Shown piece after piece: positions 5,967-12,620 of a DNA stretch of 12,620 nucleotides. Below the pieces are notes generated by a model, which saw only the letters and a list, made by a program, of their open reading frames with translations, was not told where the DNA came from and made no database searches. The stretch covers positions 2,893 to 15,512 of the forward strand of contig JAJZRT010000020.1 of assembly GCA_021802595.1 (NCBI GenBank). Direction: 5' to 3'. The translations under genes and the position numbers were made by a program. The stretch is from Pseudomonadota bacterium. Its GTDB lineage: Bacteria > Pseudomonadota > Gammaproteobacteria > Burkholderiales > Thiobacillaceae. How positions within the stretch are numbered: position 1 is the stretch's first letter; every line of letters begins with the position of its first letter.

Positions 5967-6857
5967 ATGTCCATCCCCGCCGCCTATCTCGGCGTCATCC
6001 TCATCTGGTCGACCACGCCGCTCGCCATCCAGTGGAGCGCGCAGGGCGCGGGCTTCAGCTTCGCGGTGATGGCGCGCATGCTGATCGGGCTCGCCGTCTG
6101 CCTGGTGCTGCTCGCCGCCACCCGCACCGCCTTTCCCTTCACCCCCGCCGCGCGGCGGCTGTATGCGGTCAGCGGACTATCGCTGTTCGCGTCGATGCTG
6201 CTCACCTACTGGGGTGCGCTGCACATTCCGTCGGGGCTGATTTCGGTGATCTTCGGGCTGTCGCCGCTGGTGACCGGCGTGTTCGCCGCGCTGTGGCTGG
6301 CCGAGCGCACCCTCACGCGGGTCCGCATCATGGGCCTCGCGCTGGCGCTGGCCGGCCTGTGGCTGATCTTCGGCCAGCCGTGGCCGGGCGACCGCCATGC
6401 CACGCTCGGCACGCTGGCCGTGGTGGCCGGCATGACACTGCAGGCATTGGGGCTGGTGTGGATCAAGCGGCTGAACGTGCGGGTGTCGTCGCTCGCGATC
6501 ACCACCGGCTCGCTCGGTGTCGCCGTGCCCTGCTTCGTGCTGGCCTGGGTGCTGGCCGATTCGGCGACCCTGCCGCTCGACACCACGCTGCTCGCCGCCG
6601 AGGCGATCGTCTACCTCGGCATCCTCGGTTCGGTGGTGGGCTTCACGCTCTACTACTACATGATCAAGCATGTCGGCGCCGGCCGCATCGCGCTGATCAT
6701 GCTGGTCACGCCGGTGTCGGCGCTGCTGCTGGGCCAGACGCTGAACCACGAGCGCATCCCGGCCATTGGCTGGGCCGGCATCGCGTTGATCGGCTTGGGC
6801 CTCGTGCTGTACGAGTGGCAGGCGCTGCGGCAACTGCGACGACCGGCTACTTCCTGA
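5967..6857 (+). CDS. EamA/DMT-superfamily transporter
   Basis: This is an inner-membrane protein of 296 residues with the ten-helix, two-EamA-domain layout of the drug/metabolite transporter superfamily. Hydrophobic helices fall at roughly 5-23, 31-50, 67-84, 88-112, 120-137, 148-164, 175-196, 210-230, 238-256 and 268-283. The first repeat ends with the AERTLTRVRIMGLALALAG type segment and the second has LGxxGSVVGFTLYYYMIKHVGA, followed by LVTPVSALLLGQTLNHE, all typical of the family. The substrate cannot be told; members export amino acids, sugars or other small metabolites. Its ATG has little Shine-Dalgarno. It could work with the PhzF-like enzyme upstream. Its 3' end overlaps the convergent zinc-ribbon gene by 11 bp. 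Confidence 0.9.
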   Translation: MSIPAAYLGVILIWSTTPLAIQWSAQGAGFSFAVMARMLIGLAVCLVLLAATRTAFPFTPAARRLYAVSGLSLFASMLLTYWGALHIPSGLISVIFGLSPLVTGVFAALWLAERTLTRVRIMGLALALAGLWLIFGQPWPGDRHATLGTLAVVAGMTLQALGLVWIKRLNVRVSSLAITTGSLGVAVPCFVLAWVLADSATLPLDTTLLAAEAIVYLGILGSVVGFTLYYYMIKHVGAGRIALIMLVTPVSALLLGQTLNHERIPAIGWAGIALIGLGLVLYEWQALRQLRRPATS

Positions 6858-7206
6858 ACAGGTCGTCGAGCAGGTTGGGCTTCGCCGGCTTGACGGGTTC
6901 GTCTTCGGCGGGCGCGTTCGAGAACAGCGCATCCAGCGCGCTGCGGCTCGCCTGCGCCATCACCGCTCCGCCGCCCCGGTAGGCTTCGGGCCGCGGCACG
7001 AACCAGCCGCAGTCGTTGGCGCGCGTCTTGTCGGCGACGCGGTCGGCCGCCAGTTCGCGGCACTGGCCGGCGCGATGCGCGTCGTAATGGCGGCACAGCT
7101 TGCACACATGCAAGTCGGCATGGCAACTGGGACAGGTGTCGCGGCGCGACAGGGGCAGCAGCATGCCCGCCAGGCTGGTGCCGCATTTCCAGCAGACGAG
7201 GCTCAT
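6847..7206 (-). CDS. Eight-cysteine zinc-ribbon protein, function unknown
   Basis: The 119-residue product has cysteines at 5, 8, 25, 28, 35, 38, 49 and 66, arranged as CWKC, CPSC, CKLC-RHYD and two single Cys. This is enough for two treble-clef or zinc-ribbon sites. The segment CKLCRHYD...QCRE...DKTRANDCGWF is conserved in proteobacterial proteins that I recall only as uncharacterised. The tail from about 75 is low-complexity and probably disordered, and it repeats a motif: SALDALFSN (89-97) and NLLDDLFRK (111-119, the very C-terminus). ATG 7206 shares ATGA with the stop of the broken DUF2237 gene, pointing to translational coupling; no separate ribosome binding site is seen. The open frame upstream of this ATG is unlike the family, so the start is fairly firm. 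The gene overlaps the EamA gene tail-to-tail. Confidence 0.8.
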   Translation of the reverse strand: MSLVCWKCGTSLAGMLLPLSRRDTCPSCHADLHVCKLCRHYDAHRAGQCRELAADRVADKTRANDCGWFVPRPEAYRGGGAVMAQASRSALDALFSNAPAEDEPVKPAKPNLLDDLFRK

Positions 7207-7564
7207 GATGTGCGGTAAACCCGGACCGGGCTGTCGGGAGAACGCGGGACGTGGTACGGCGGGTCGGCCAGCGAGACCTGCTGCAGCGCCCGTGCGTGCG
7301 TGGCGTCGAGCACCACCGGCGGCGCCACGCCGTCTCCGGCCGCTCCGGGGCCGGGAACGCCGTATCCAGGGACCGGCATGACAAGACCGTTGCCACGGCT
7401 TTGCGAATACGCCAGGAAGGCCTCGGTCATCTGCGCGCAGACCGTGTGGCGCCGATGTCCTGCGGTCCGGTGTGGCAGACGCCGTCGTGCACAAAACCGG
7501 TCATCGGCGACACGCTGCACACCTGCAGCAGGCCGCCCAGAACATTGCGTGCGTCGCTCACCAT
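7203..7564 (-). pseudogene. DUF2237 family gene, frameshifted and internally deleted
   Basis: Reading leftward from ATG 7564 gives MVSDARNVLGG...CSVSPMTGF...CHTGPQDIG, the start of a DUF2237 protein. After codon 38 (about 7453-7448) the frame runs to an early stop. The family match resumes one frame over as HTVCAQMTEAFLAYSQSRGN, starting at 7448. A single lost base in GGCGCC, where the family expects a residue such as Arg before the His, explains this. Further on, YGVPG jumps to GVAPPVVLDATHARAL. The family normally has about 14 more residues here, including a D-x-WCLC segment. The C-terminus also looks atypical. DUF2237 proteins have no known function. The family comparison is from memory. 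A GGGAG site precedes the start, and an extended -10-like TGTGATATT lies at 7598-7590. Confidence 0.75.
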
Positions 7565-7615
7565 CGTCTCCCGGATTGAACGGACAGAAAATATCACAGC
7601 TCGCGGGTGCCGGCT

Positions 7616-8863
7616 TCAGGGCGGGCTGTCGGGGCCGGCAAAGGTGGGCGCGGGCGTCAGGATCAGCTTGCCCGCAGCTGCCGCCTCGGCGTGCGCGGCC
7701 TCGACAGACGCCAGCAGGCTGGGCGCAGCATAGCCATCGACCGGCAGCTGGTGCAGGGCCTGGAACAGCCGGACTGCGGTTTGCGTGCGCAGGCCGGGCA
7801 GGCCGTCCGGTTTGCCGGCGTCATAACCCAGTTCGTTGAGCGCCTGCTGCAGCGCTTTCAGTTGCGCGACGCTGAGCGCACCGGCTTCGCCTTCGGGAGC
7901 GACCAGCGCAGGGCCGCCTGCCAGCTGGCGCGACAGCTGCGCCACCGCCAGCGCGTAGTTCACCGAGCGGTTCCACTTCATCACCACGTCGAAATTGTCG
8001 AACACCATGAAGGCCGGCCCCTGCCAGCCCTGCGGCAACACGATGGCGGCACGCCCCGCAGCCGGCAGCGCAGCCCCATCCGCCAACTGCACGCCCATCG
8101 CCGCCCAGTCCGCCACCGGCAGGCGATGAAAAAGCCGCGCCTGCCGCCAGTCGAAGCCTTGCGGCAGGCACACCTCGATGGCCATCGGCCCGTCCGCACG
8201 CCAGCCGGCCTGCTGCAGGTAGTGAGCCGCCGAGTACATGGCGTCGGGCAGCGACTGCCAAACGTCGATGCGGCCATCGCCGTCGCCATCCACCGCATAG
8301 GCACGGAAGGTCGATGGCATGAATTGCATGTGGCCCATGGCGCCGGCCCAGGAGCCGCGCATGCCGAGCGCGCTGACATGTCCCGCGTCGATGATGCGCA
8401 GCGCATCGAGCAACTGGCTGCGGAAAAAAGCGCTGCGCCGGTCGTCCCACGCCAGCGTGGCAAGGCTCGTCGGCACGTTGAGACTGCCCTGCACCGCACC
8501 GTATTGGGTTTCCAGCCCCCAGAACGCCACCAGCACGGCCTTCTGAACACCGTATTTCTGCTCGACCGCGTCGAGCAGCGCCGCGTGCTCGGCCATCAGG
8601 GCCTGCCCGCGCGCCACCTGGCCCGCAGTGACGCGCCGCCGCAGGTAATCGGAAAACGTCTGCAGGAATTCGGGTTGGCGATGATCGAGCTCGATCACGC
8701 GCTCGTCCGGGACGAGCCCGGTGAGTGCCGCATCGAGGGTGGCGGCGGAAATACCCTGTGCTTGCGCATCCTGGCGGAAAGCAGCAAGCCAGCCGGCGAA
8801 ATCGCCCTGCGCGTGGGCGGGAAATGCCGCCAGCGCAGCCAGCAACAGAACCACCCTACGCAT
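7616..8863 (-). CDS. Periplasmic lytic murein transglycosylase (MltB-type)
   Basis: This enzyme cleaves peptidoglycan between MurNAc and GlcNAc with formation of 1,6-anhydroMurNAc. The 415 residues start with a type I signal peptide cut after PAHA (18). There is no lipobox cysteine, so the product is soluble in the periplasm, unlike E. coli MltB. The SLT_2 catalytic domain spans about 21-320, with the catalytic Glu118 in FWGLETQYG, MGHMQFMPSTF (176-186), an EF-hand-like DGDGDGRID (192-200) and WNRSVNYALAV (297-307). A PG_binding_1 domain lies at about 329-386 (LKALQQALNELGYDAGKPDGLPGLRTQTAVRLFQ). The start overlaps the end of asnO by 8 bp with no strong Shine-Dalgarno, so translation is probably coupled to asnO. 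All key residues are present. The closest family is the MltB_2 type (TIGR02283). Confidence 0.91.
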   Translation of the reverse strand: MRRVVLLLAALAAFPAHAQGDFAGWLAAFRQDAQAQGISAATLDAALTGLVPDERVIELDHRQPEFLQTFSDYLRRRVTAGQVARGQALMAEHAALLDAVEQKYGVQKAVLVAFWGLETQYGAVQGSLNVPTSLATLAWDDRRSAFFRSQLLDALRIIDAGHVSALGMRGSWAGAMGHMQFMPSTFRAYAVDGDGDGRIDVWQSLPDAMYSAAHYLQQAGWRADGPMAIEVCLPQGFDWRQARLFHRLPVADWAAMGVQLADGAALPAAGRAAIVLPQGWQGPAFMVFDNFDVVMKWNRSVNYALAVAQLSRQLAGGPALVAPEGEAGALSVAQLKALQQALNELGYDAGKPDGLPGLRTQTAVRLFQALHQLPVDGYAAPSLLASVEAAHAEAAAAGKLILTPAPTFAGPDSPP

Positions 8864-10622
8864 GTTTCTGCAGCCAGTACTCGAGTAGCGCCAGGTGCCA
8901 CAGCTTGCTGCCCTGGATGCGGGTGTGATGCCGTTCCGGCGCAGCCAGCAGTTTGTTCACGTAGTCGCGCTGATACAGCCCGCGTTCACGGCAGGCCTGC
9001 GAATTCAGGATGTCCTGCATGAAGTGCAGGAAATCGCCGCGAACGAATTTGAGCGCCGGCATCGGAAAATAGCCCTTCTTGCGGTCGATCACGGCGTCCG
9101 GAATCAGTCCGCGCGCGATGCGCTTCAGCACGTGCTTGCCCTCGGACGCCAGTTTCAGTTCAGGCGGCATCGACGCAGCCAGTTCCACCAGCTGATGGTC
9201 GAGGAAGGGCACGCGCGCCTCCAGCCCCCATGCCATGGTCATGTTGTCGACACGCTTCACCGGATCGTCGGTGATGAGCATGGTGGTATCCATGCGCAGC
9301 ACCTGGTCGATGAAATCGTCGGCAAACGGCTCGGCCAGGTGCGCGGCGATGGTCTCGGCCGTGTAGTCGGGGCCATGGTAGGCCGGCGCGGCCAGTTCAA
9401 GGAACTCGTCGTGGTCGCGGTCGAAGTAGTGGCGGCGGAATCGCTCCAGCGCGCTGCCTTCCGTTTCCGCCGCCATGCGCGGATACCAGAAGTAGCCGCC
9501 GAACACCTCGTCCGCACCCTGCCCGCTCTGCACCACCTTGACCGTCCTGCTGACCTGTTCGGACAGCAGGTAGAAGGCCACCGCGTCCTGCGCGAACATC
9601 GGCTCGGACATCTGGTCGACGGCCTCGGGCAGGCGGCGCAGCACCTCCGAATTGGGGATCAGATACTTGTGGTGGCGCGTGCCGTACATCGCAGCCACCG
9701 GGTCGGAGTATTCGAATTCGTTGCCGCGTTCTTCCGGCTGGTCCTCGAAGCCGACCGAGAACGTCATCAGGTCGGGCACCCCCTGCTCGGCGAGCAGCGC
9801 CACCAGCAGGCTTGAATCGAGCCCGCCGGAAAGCAGCACGCCGACCTTGACGTCGGCGATCTCGATGCGTTTTTTCACCGCCTGCCTGAGGCTGGCATGA
9901 ATGGCATCGGTCCATTCTGCCTCGGTCCTGGCAACCGCCGGCCGCTGCGCCTGCAGCGACCAGTATTTGCGGTGGCCGATTTCGCCGCGCGCGTTCACCG
10001 TCAGCGTGGTGCCGGGGGCGAGCTTGCGGATGCCGTTGAGAATCGTGCGCGGCGCCGGCACGACCGCATGCAGGGTGAACAGGTGGTGCAGCGCCACGGC
10101 GTCGATGCCGGTGTCGACGCCACCCGCGGCGATCAGCGCCTGCGGCGTCGACGCGAAACGGAAGCGGCCGAGGTTCTCGCTGTAGTAGAGCGGCTTGATG
10201 CCGAGGCGGTCACGTGCGAGGAACAGTTCCTCGCGGTTCCAGATGGCGAATGCGAACATGCCGTGCAGGCGCTCGACGCAGGCCTCGCCCCATTGCAGGT
10301 ACGCGCGCAGGATGACCTCGGTGTCGCCGTCGGAGTGGAAGACGTGGCCCAGGTCGATGAGCTCGGTGCGCAGCTCGGGGTAGTTGTAGATGGTGCCGTT
10401 GAACACCAGCGCGGTGCCGGTGGCGACGTCGACCATCGGCTGGCGCGAGCGCGGCGTCAGGTCGATGATCGCCAGCCGCCGATGGCCCAGCCGCACCGGA
10501 CCATCGGTGTGCTGACCCTCGGCGTCAGGCCCGCGCCGCGCCAGCCTGGCCAGCATGCGCGCCATCGCCGCCGGGTCGGGCACCGTGTTATCGAATCGGA
10601 ATTCGCCTGCTATGCCGCACAT
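8856..10622 (-). CDS. asnO: N-acetylglutaminylglutamine amidotransferase (AsnB-like)
   Basis: This is a class II glutamine amidotransferase fused to an asparagine-synthetase ATP domain, 588 residues. Cys2 (MCGIAGE) is the glutaminase nucleophile; LGHRRLAIIDL (45-55), FNGTIYNY (74-81) and DGDTE (98-102) complete that site. The synthetase part has the PP-loop LSGGLDSS (264-271) and VVQSGQGADEVFGGY (363-377). The segments SEPMFAQDAVAFYLLSE, DPVKRVDNMTMAWGLEARVPFLDH and DRKKGYFPMPALKFVRG match, from memory, the TIGR03104-type enzymes. Those make N-acetylglutaminylglutamine amide (NAGGN), a compatible solute, rather than asparagine. In that pathway the partner Ngg makes the dipeptide; no ngg is present here. 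The ATG has a weak Shine-Dalgarno and a promoter-like element 60-105 bp upstream. Ordinary AsnB is the alternative call. Confidence 0.85.
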   Translation of the reverse strand: MCGIAGEFRFDNTVPDPAAMARMLARLARRGPDAEGQHTDGPVRLGHRRLAIIDLTPRSRQPMVDVATGTALVFNGTIYNYPELRTELIDLGHVFHSDGDTEVILRAYLQWGEACVERLHGMFAFAIWNREELFLARDRLGIKPLYYSENLGRFRFASTPQALIAAGGVDTGIDAVALHHLFTLHAVVPAPRTILNGIRKLAPGTTLTVNARGEIGHRKYWSLQAQRPAVARTEAEWTDAIHASLRQAVKKRIEIADVKVGVLLSGGLDSSLLVALLAEQGVPDLMTFSVGFEDQPEERGNEFEYSDPVAAMYGTRHHKYLIPNSEVLRRLPEAVDQMSEPMFAQDAVAFYLLSEQVSRTVKVVQSGQGADEVFGGYFWYPRMAAETEGSALERFRRHYFDRDHDEFLELAAPAYHGPDYTAETIAAHLAEPFADDFIDQVLRMDTTMLITDDPVKRVDNMTMAWGLEARVPFLDHQLVELAASMPPELKLASEGKHVLKRIARGLIPDAVIDRKKGYFPMPALKFVRGDFLHFMQDILNSQACRERGLYQRDYVNKLLAAPERHHTRIQGSKLWHLALLEYWLQKHA

Positions 10623-10681
10623 GGAGTTCTTTCACATCGAGCAAAACATCAATCATCCAGCTCTAAGCCAGCGCATAAAGT

Positions 10682-10728
10682 CCAATGAAAATCATTGGGT
10701 TATATTGTGGTCCACCATCTGGTATCAC
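10682..10728 (-). promoter_or_regulatory. Putative asnO promoter with palindromic operator
   Basis: On the minus strand, GTGATA (10728-10723) and TATAAC (10704-10699) are spaced by 18 bp and resemble sigma-70 -35/-10 boxes. A perfect inverted repeat CCAATGA-3 nt-TCATTGG (10698-10682) follows at once and would cover the transcription start. A repressor site is therefore plausible; the element could also be the 3' hairpin of srkA. The -35 overlaps the srkA stop codon. This would give asnO its own promoter with a leader of about 70 nt. Confidence 0.35.
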
Positions 10729-11705
10729 GCCACCAGCGGCGGCTCGTCCATCAGCGCGATCTGCTCGCGCAATTCGAGGATGCGCGCCTGCCAGTACTGC
10801 TGCGTATTGAACCACGGAAACGCGGCGGGAAATGCTGGGTCGTCCCAGCGGCGGGCCAGCCACGCCGCATAGTGGATCAGCCGTAAGGTTCTGAGCGCTT
10901 CGACCAGATGGAGTTCACGCGGATCGAATTCCATGAAATCCTCGTAGCCCGTCAGGATGGCGTTGAGCTGCGCCTGCTGCTCCCCGCGCTCGCCGGACAG
11001 CAGCATCCACAGGTCCTGTACCGCCGGCCCCATGCGGCTGTCGTCGAAGTCGACGAAGTGCGGTCCGGCCTCGGTCCACAGCACGTTGCCGGCATGGCAG
11101 TCGCCGTGCAGGCGGAGGGTGCGCACCGCGCCGGCACGTGCGTAACAGTGTGCGACACTTTGCAGGGCATGTTCGACCACGCTGTCCCATGCCGGCTTGA
11201 GGTCCGCCGGCAACCAGTCGCCCTGGCGCAGGAAATCGCGCGAGGCGGTGCCGAAGGTCTCCAGGTCGAGCGCAGGGCGGTGCGCGAAGGCTGCCGTTGC
11301 ACCGACCGCATGGATGCGCCCGAGAAAGCGGCCCATCCATTCCAGGACGTCGGCGCGGTCGAACTCGGGCATGCGGCCGCCCTGTTTAGGGTAGACGGCA
11401 AAACGAAAGCCGGCGTGACGATGAAGCGTGGTGCCGTTCAAGCGCAGTGGTGCGACGACGGGTATTTCACGGGCCGCCAGATCAGCGGTGAAAACGTGCT
11501 CCTCCAGAATGGCGTCGTCGCGCCAGCGTTCGGGGCGATAGAACTTGACCACCACCGGCTGCGCGTCCTCGACGCCCATCTGGTAGACGCGGTTTTCATA
11601 GCTGTTCAGCGCCAGCAGGCGGCCGTCGGCCCTGAGGCCGGTGCTGTCGAGCGCGTCGAGCGCAACGTCGGGGGTGAGCGCGTTGTAGGGATGGGATGCA
11701 TCCAT
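10725..11705 (-). CDS. srkA: Stress response Ser/Thr kinase SrkA (YihE)
   Basis: The 326-residue protein is a cytoplasmic aminoglycoside-phosphotransferase-fold kinase of the SrkA/YihE type. In E. coli this kinase protects cells during envelope and oxidative stress. Landmarks are NSYENRVYQMG (34-44), the ATP lysine in VVVKFYRPERW (Lys54), the catalytic loop LHGDCHAGNVLW (Asp202, Asn207), and the metal-binding FVDFDDSRMGPAVQDLWML (Asp219), which fit SrkA much better than drug-resistance kinases. Length equals the family norm (about 328). The frame is open up to 11810, but ATG 11705 (MDASHPYNALTPD) is the family-like start; Shine-Dalgarno is weak. It is divergent from the ribonucleotide reductase gene (79 bp) and precedes asnO by 102 bp on the same strand, a stress-related neighbourhood. 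Confidence 0.92.
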   Translation of the reverse strand: MDASHPYNALTPDVALDALDSTGLRADGRLLALNSYENRVYQMGVEDAQPVVVKFYRPERWRDDAILEEHVFTADLAAREIPVVAPLRLNGTTLHRHAGFRFAVYPKQGGRMPEFDRADVLEWMGRFLGRIHAVGATAAFAHRPALDLETFGTASRDFLRQGDWLPADLKPAWDSVVEHALQSVAHCYARAGAVRTLRLHGDCHAGNVLWTEAGPHFVDFDDSRMGPAVQDLWMLLSGERGEQQAQLNAILTGYEDFMEFDPRELHLVEALRTLRLIHYAAWLARRWDDPAFPAAFPWFNTQQYWQARILELREQIALMDEPPLVA

Positions 11706-11784
11706 GGGCGGTAGCAAAGCGGCTATGCTCAAAAGGCAGGAACAACCGGATAATGCCTCAAACGCCGCTTCAATTCGCATTCGC

Positions 11785-12620
11785 ATGAAGACGAACGACC
11801 CCTTCAGCATGGACCTCTCCCGTCACATCTGGGAGACCCGCTATCGCGCCGCGGACGAGGCCGACATCCATGCCAGCTGGCGACGGGTGGCACAGGCGAT
11901 CGCGCTGGCCGAGGCAGGCGAGCACGCGCAGTGGGCCGAACGCTTCGCGGACCTGCTGCAGGATTTCCGTTTCCTGCCCGGCGGCCGCATCCTCGCCGGT
12001 GCCGGCACCGGACGCCGGGTCACGCTGTTCAACTGCTTCGTCATGGGCGAGATTGCCGACGACCTCGAGCACATCTTCGAAGCGCTGAAGGAAGGCGCGC
12101 TCACCATGCAGCACGGCGGCGGCGTGGGCTACGATTTTTCCACCCTGCGTCCGGCCGGCATGGTGGCGGCCGCCAGCGGCAGCATCGCCTCCGGGCCGGT
12201 GTCCTTCATGCACATCTGGGACGCGATGTGCGCCACCATGCTGTCGACCGGCGCACGGCGCGGCGCGATGATGGCGACGCTGCGCTGCGACCACCCCGAC
12301 ATCGAAACCTTCGTCGACGCCAAGCGCGACCCGGCGGTGTTGCGGCACTTCAACCTGTCGGTGCTGGTGAGCGACGCCTTCCTGGACACGGTGGCCGCCG
12401 ATGGCGACTGGCCGCTGGTGTTTCCCGGCTTCGCCGGCACCCGCACGGTGAAGGCGCGTGCGCTGTGGCAGCGCATCCTGCGCGCCGCCTACGATACCGC
12501 CGAGCCCGGCGTGCTGTTCGCCGACACCATCAACCGCGACAACACGCTCGCCGACCGCGAGACCCTGACCGCCACCAACCCCTGCGGCGAGATTCCGCTG
12601 CCGCCCTACGGCGCCTGCGA
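11785..12620 (+). CDS. nrdJ: B12-dependent ribonucleotide reductase, class II, 5' part
   Basis: The gene runs off the window, and 278 codons are visible. The product reduces ribonucleotides to deoxyribonucleotides with an adenosylcobalamin-generated thiyl radical and needs neither oxygen nor an NrdB partner. Visible motifs are FLPGGRILAGAGT (63-75), the first redox cysteine in LFNCFVMG (Cys84), MQHGGGVGYDFSTLRP (108-123), STGARRGAMMATL (154-166), and the N-x-C-x-E active-site motif in NPCGEIPLPPYGAC (Asn265, Cys267, Glu269). The NrdJ class is assigned from overall resemblance; the C-terminal cysteine pair cannot be seen. ATG 11785 is chosen, but an in-frame ATG at 11725 would add 20 residues and one at 11809 would remove 8; none has a strong Shine-Dalgarno. 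A GATAAT at 11749-11754 is a possible -10. No cobalamin riboswitch fits in the 79-bp gap to srkA. Confidence 0.86.
   Translation, partial: MKTNDPFSMDLSRHIWETRYRAADEADIHASWRRVAQAIALAEAGEHAQWAERFADLLQDFRFLPGGRILAGAGTGRRVTLFNCFVMGEIADDLEHIFEALKEGALTMQHGGGVGYDFSTLRPAGMVAAASGSIASGPVSFMHIWDAMCATMLSTGARRGAMMATLRCDHPDIETFVDAKRDPAVLRHFNLSVLVSDAFLDTVAADGDWPLVFPGFAGTRTVKARALWQRILRAAYDTAEPGVLFADTINRDNTLADRETLTATNPCGEIPLPPYGAC

Noticed and set aside
6177..6932. Minus-strand frame opposite the EamA permease
   Set aside because: It is Gln/Arg/His-rich and repetitive, the reverse reading of hydrophobic codons.
7607..9022. 471-codon plus-strand open frame opposite the lytic transglycosylase
   Set aside because: The minus-strand gene has a signal peptide and full catalytic motifs; this frame is a compositional shadow.
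8895..9815. 306-codon plus-strand frame opposite asnO
   Set aside because: It is an antisense shadow; asnO has intact domains on the other strand.
11706..11784. Cobalamin riboswitch before nrdJ
   Set aside because: The gap is 79 bp, too short for the aptamer, and no B12-box-like motif was seen.

Overview
The window is GC-rich, roughly two thirds G+C in most genes. It is gene-dense and looks like an ordinary chromosomal segment of a proteobacterium. Betaproteobacteria is my best guess, because the YcbL-type hydrolase, the SrkA kinase, the MltB-type lytic transglycosylase and the B12-dependent ribonucleotide reductase all look closest to proteobacterial versions. That is inference from protein character, not from a search. 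No rRNA, tRNA, CRISPR array, transposase or phage gene was found.

Layout, left to right. (1) A regulatory leader with two inverted repeats precedes a rightward pair: succinate-semialdehyde dehydrogenase (gabD) and arginase (rocF). Both act in arginine/GABA-type nitrogen catabolism. (2) Convergent to them is a leftward pair: a GloC/YcbL-type metallo-beta-lactamase hydrolase followed by an exported rhodanese. Divergent from that pair, only 26 bp away, is a thioredoxin-fold/HEAT-repeat fusion. These three genes share a thiol/sulfur theme. (3) A patch of visibly lower GC (about 4.46-5.08 kb) carries a GFA/CENP-V zinc protein, possibly coupled to a small upstream ORF. It looks transferred. (4) A PhzF-family enzyme and an EamA/DMT permease follow on the + strand with a perfect stem-loop between them. 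(5) The permease overlaps tail-to-tail with a leftward eight-cysteine zinc-ribbon protein. That gene is ATGA-coupled to a DUF2237 gene that is broken by a frameshift and has lost an internal segment. (6) A leftward stretch holds srkA, then asnO (N-acetylglutaminylglutamine amidotransferase type, an osmolyte enzyme), then a periplasmic lytic transglycosylase overlapping asnO by 8 bp. A promoter-like element with a 7-bp palindrome lies between srkA and asnO. (7) Divergent from srkA, the right edge holds the first 278 codons of an adenosylcobalamin-dependent ribonucleotide reductase.

No striking new multi-gene system was found. The observations most worth following are the broken DUF2237 gene next to the zinc-ribbon protein with a doubled LDxLF tail motif, asnO coupled to a murein hydrolase without its usual ngg partner beside it, the thioredoxin-HEAT fusion facing the hydrolase/rhodanese pair, the structured gabD leader, and the low-GC GFA insert.
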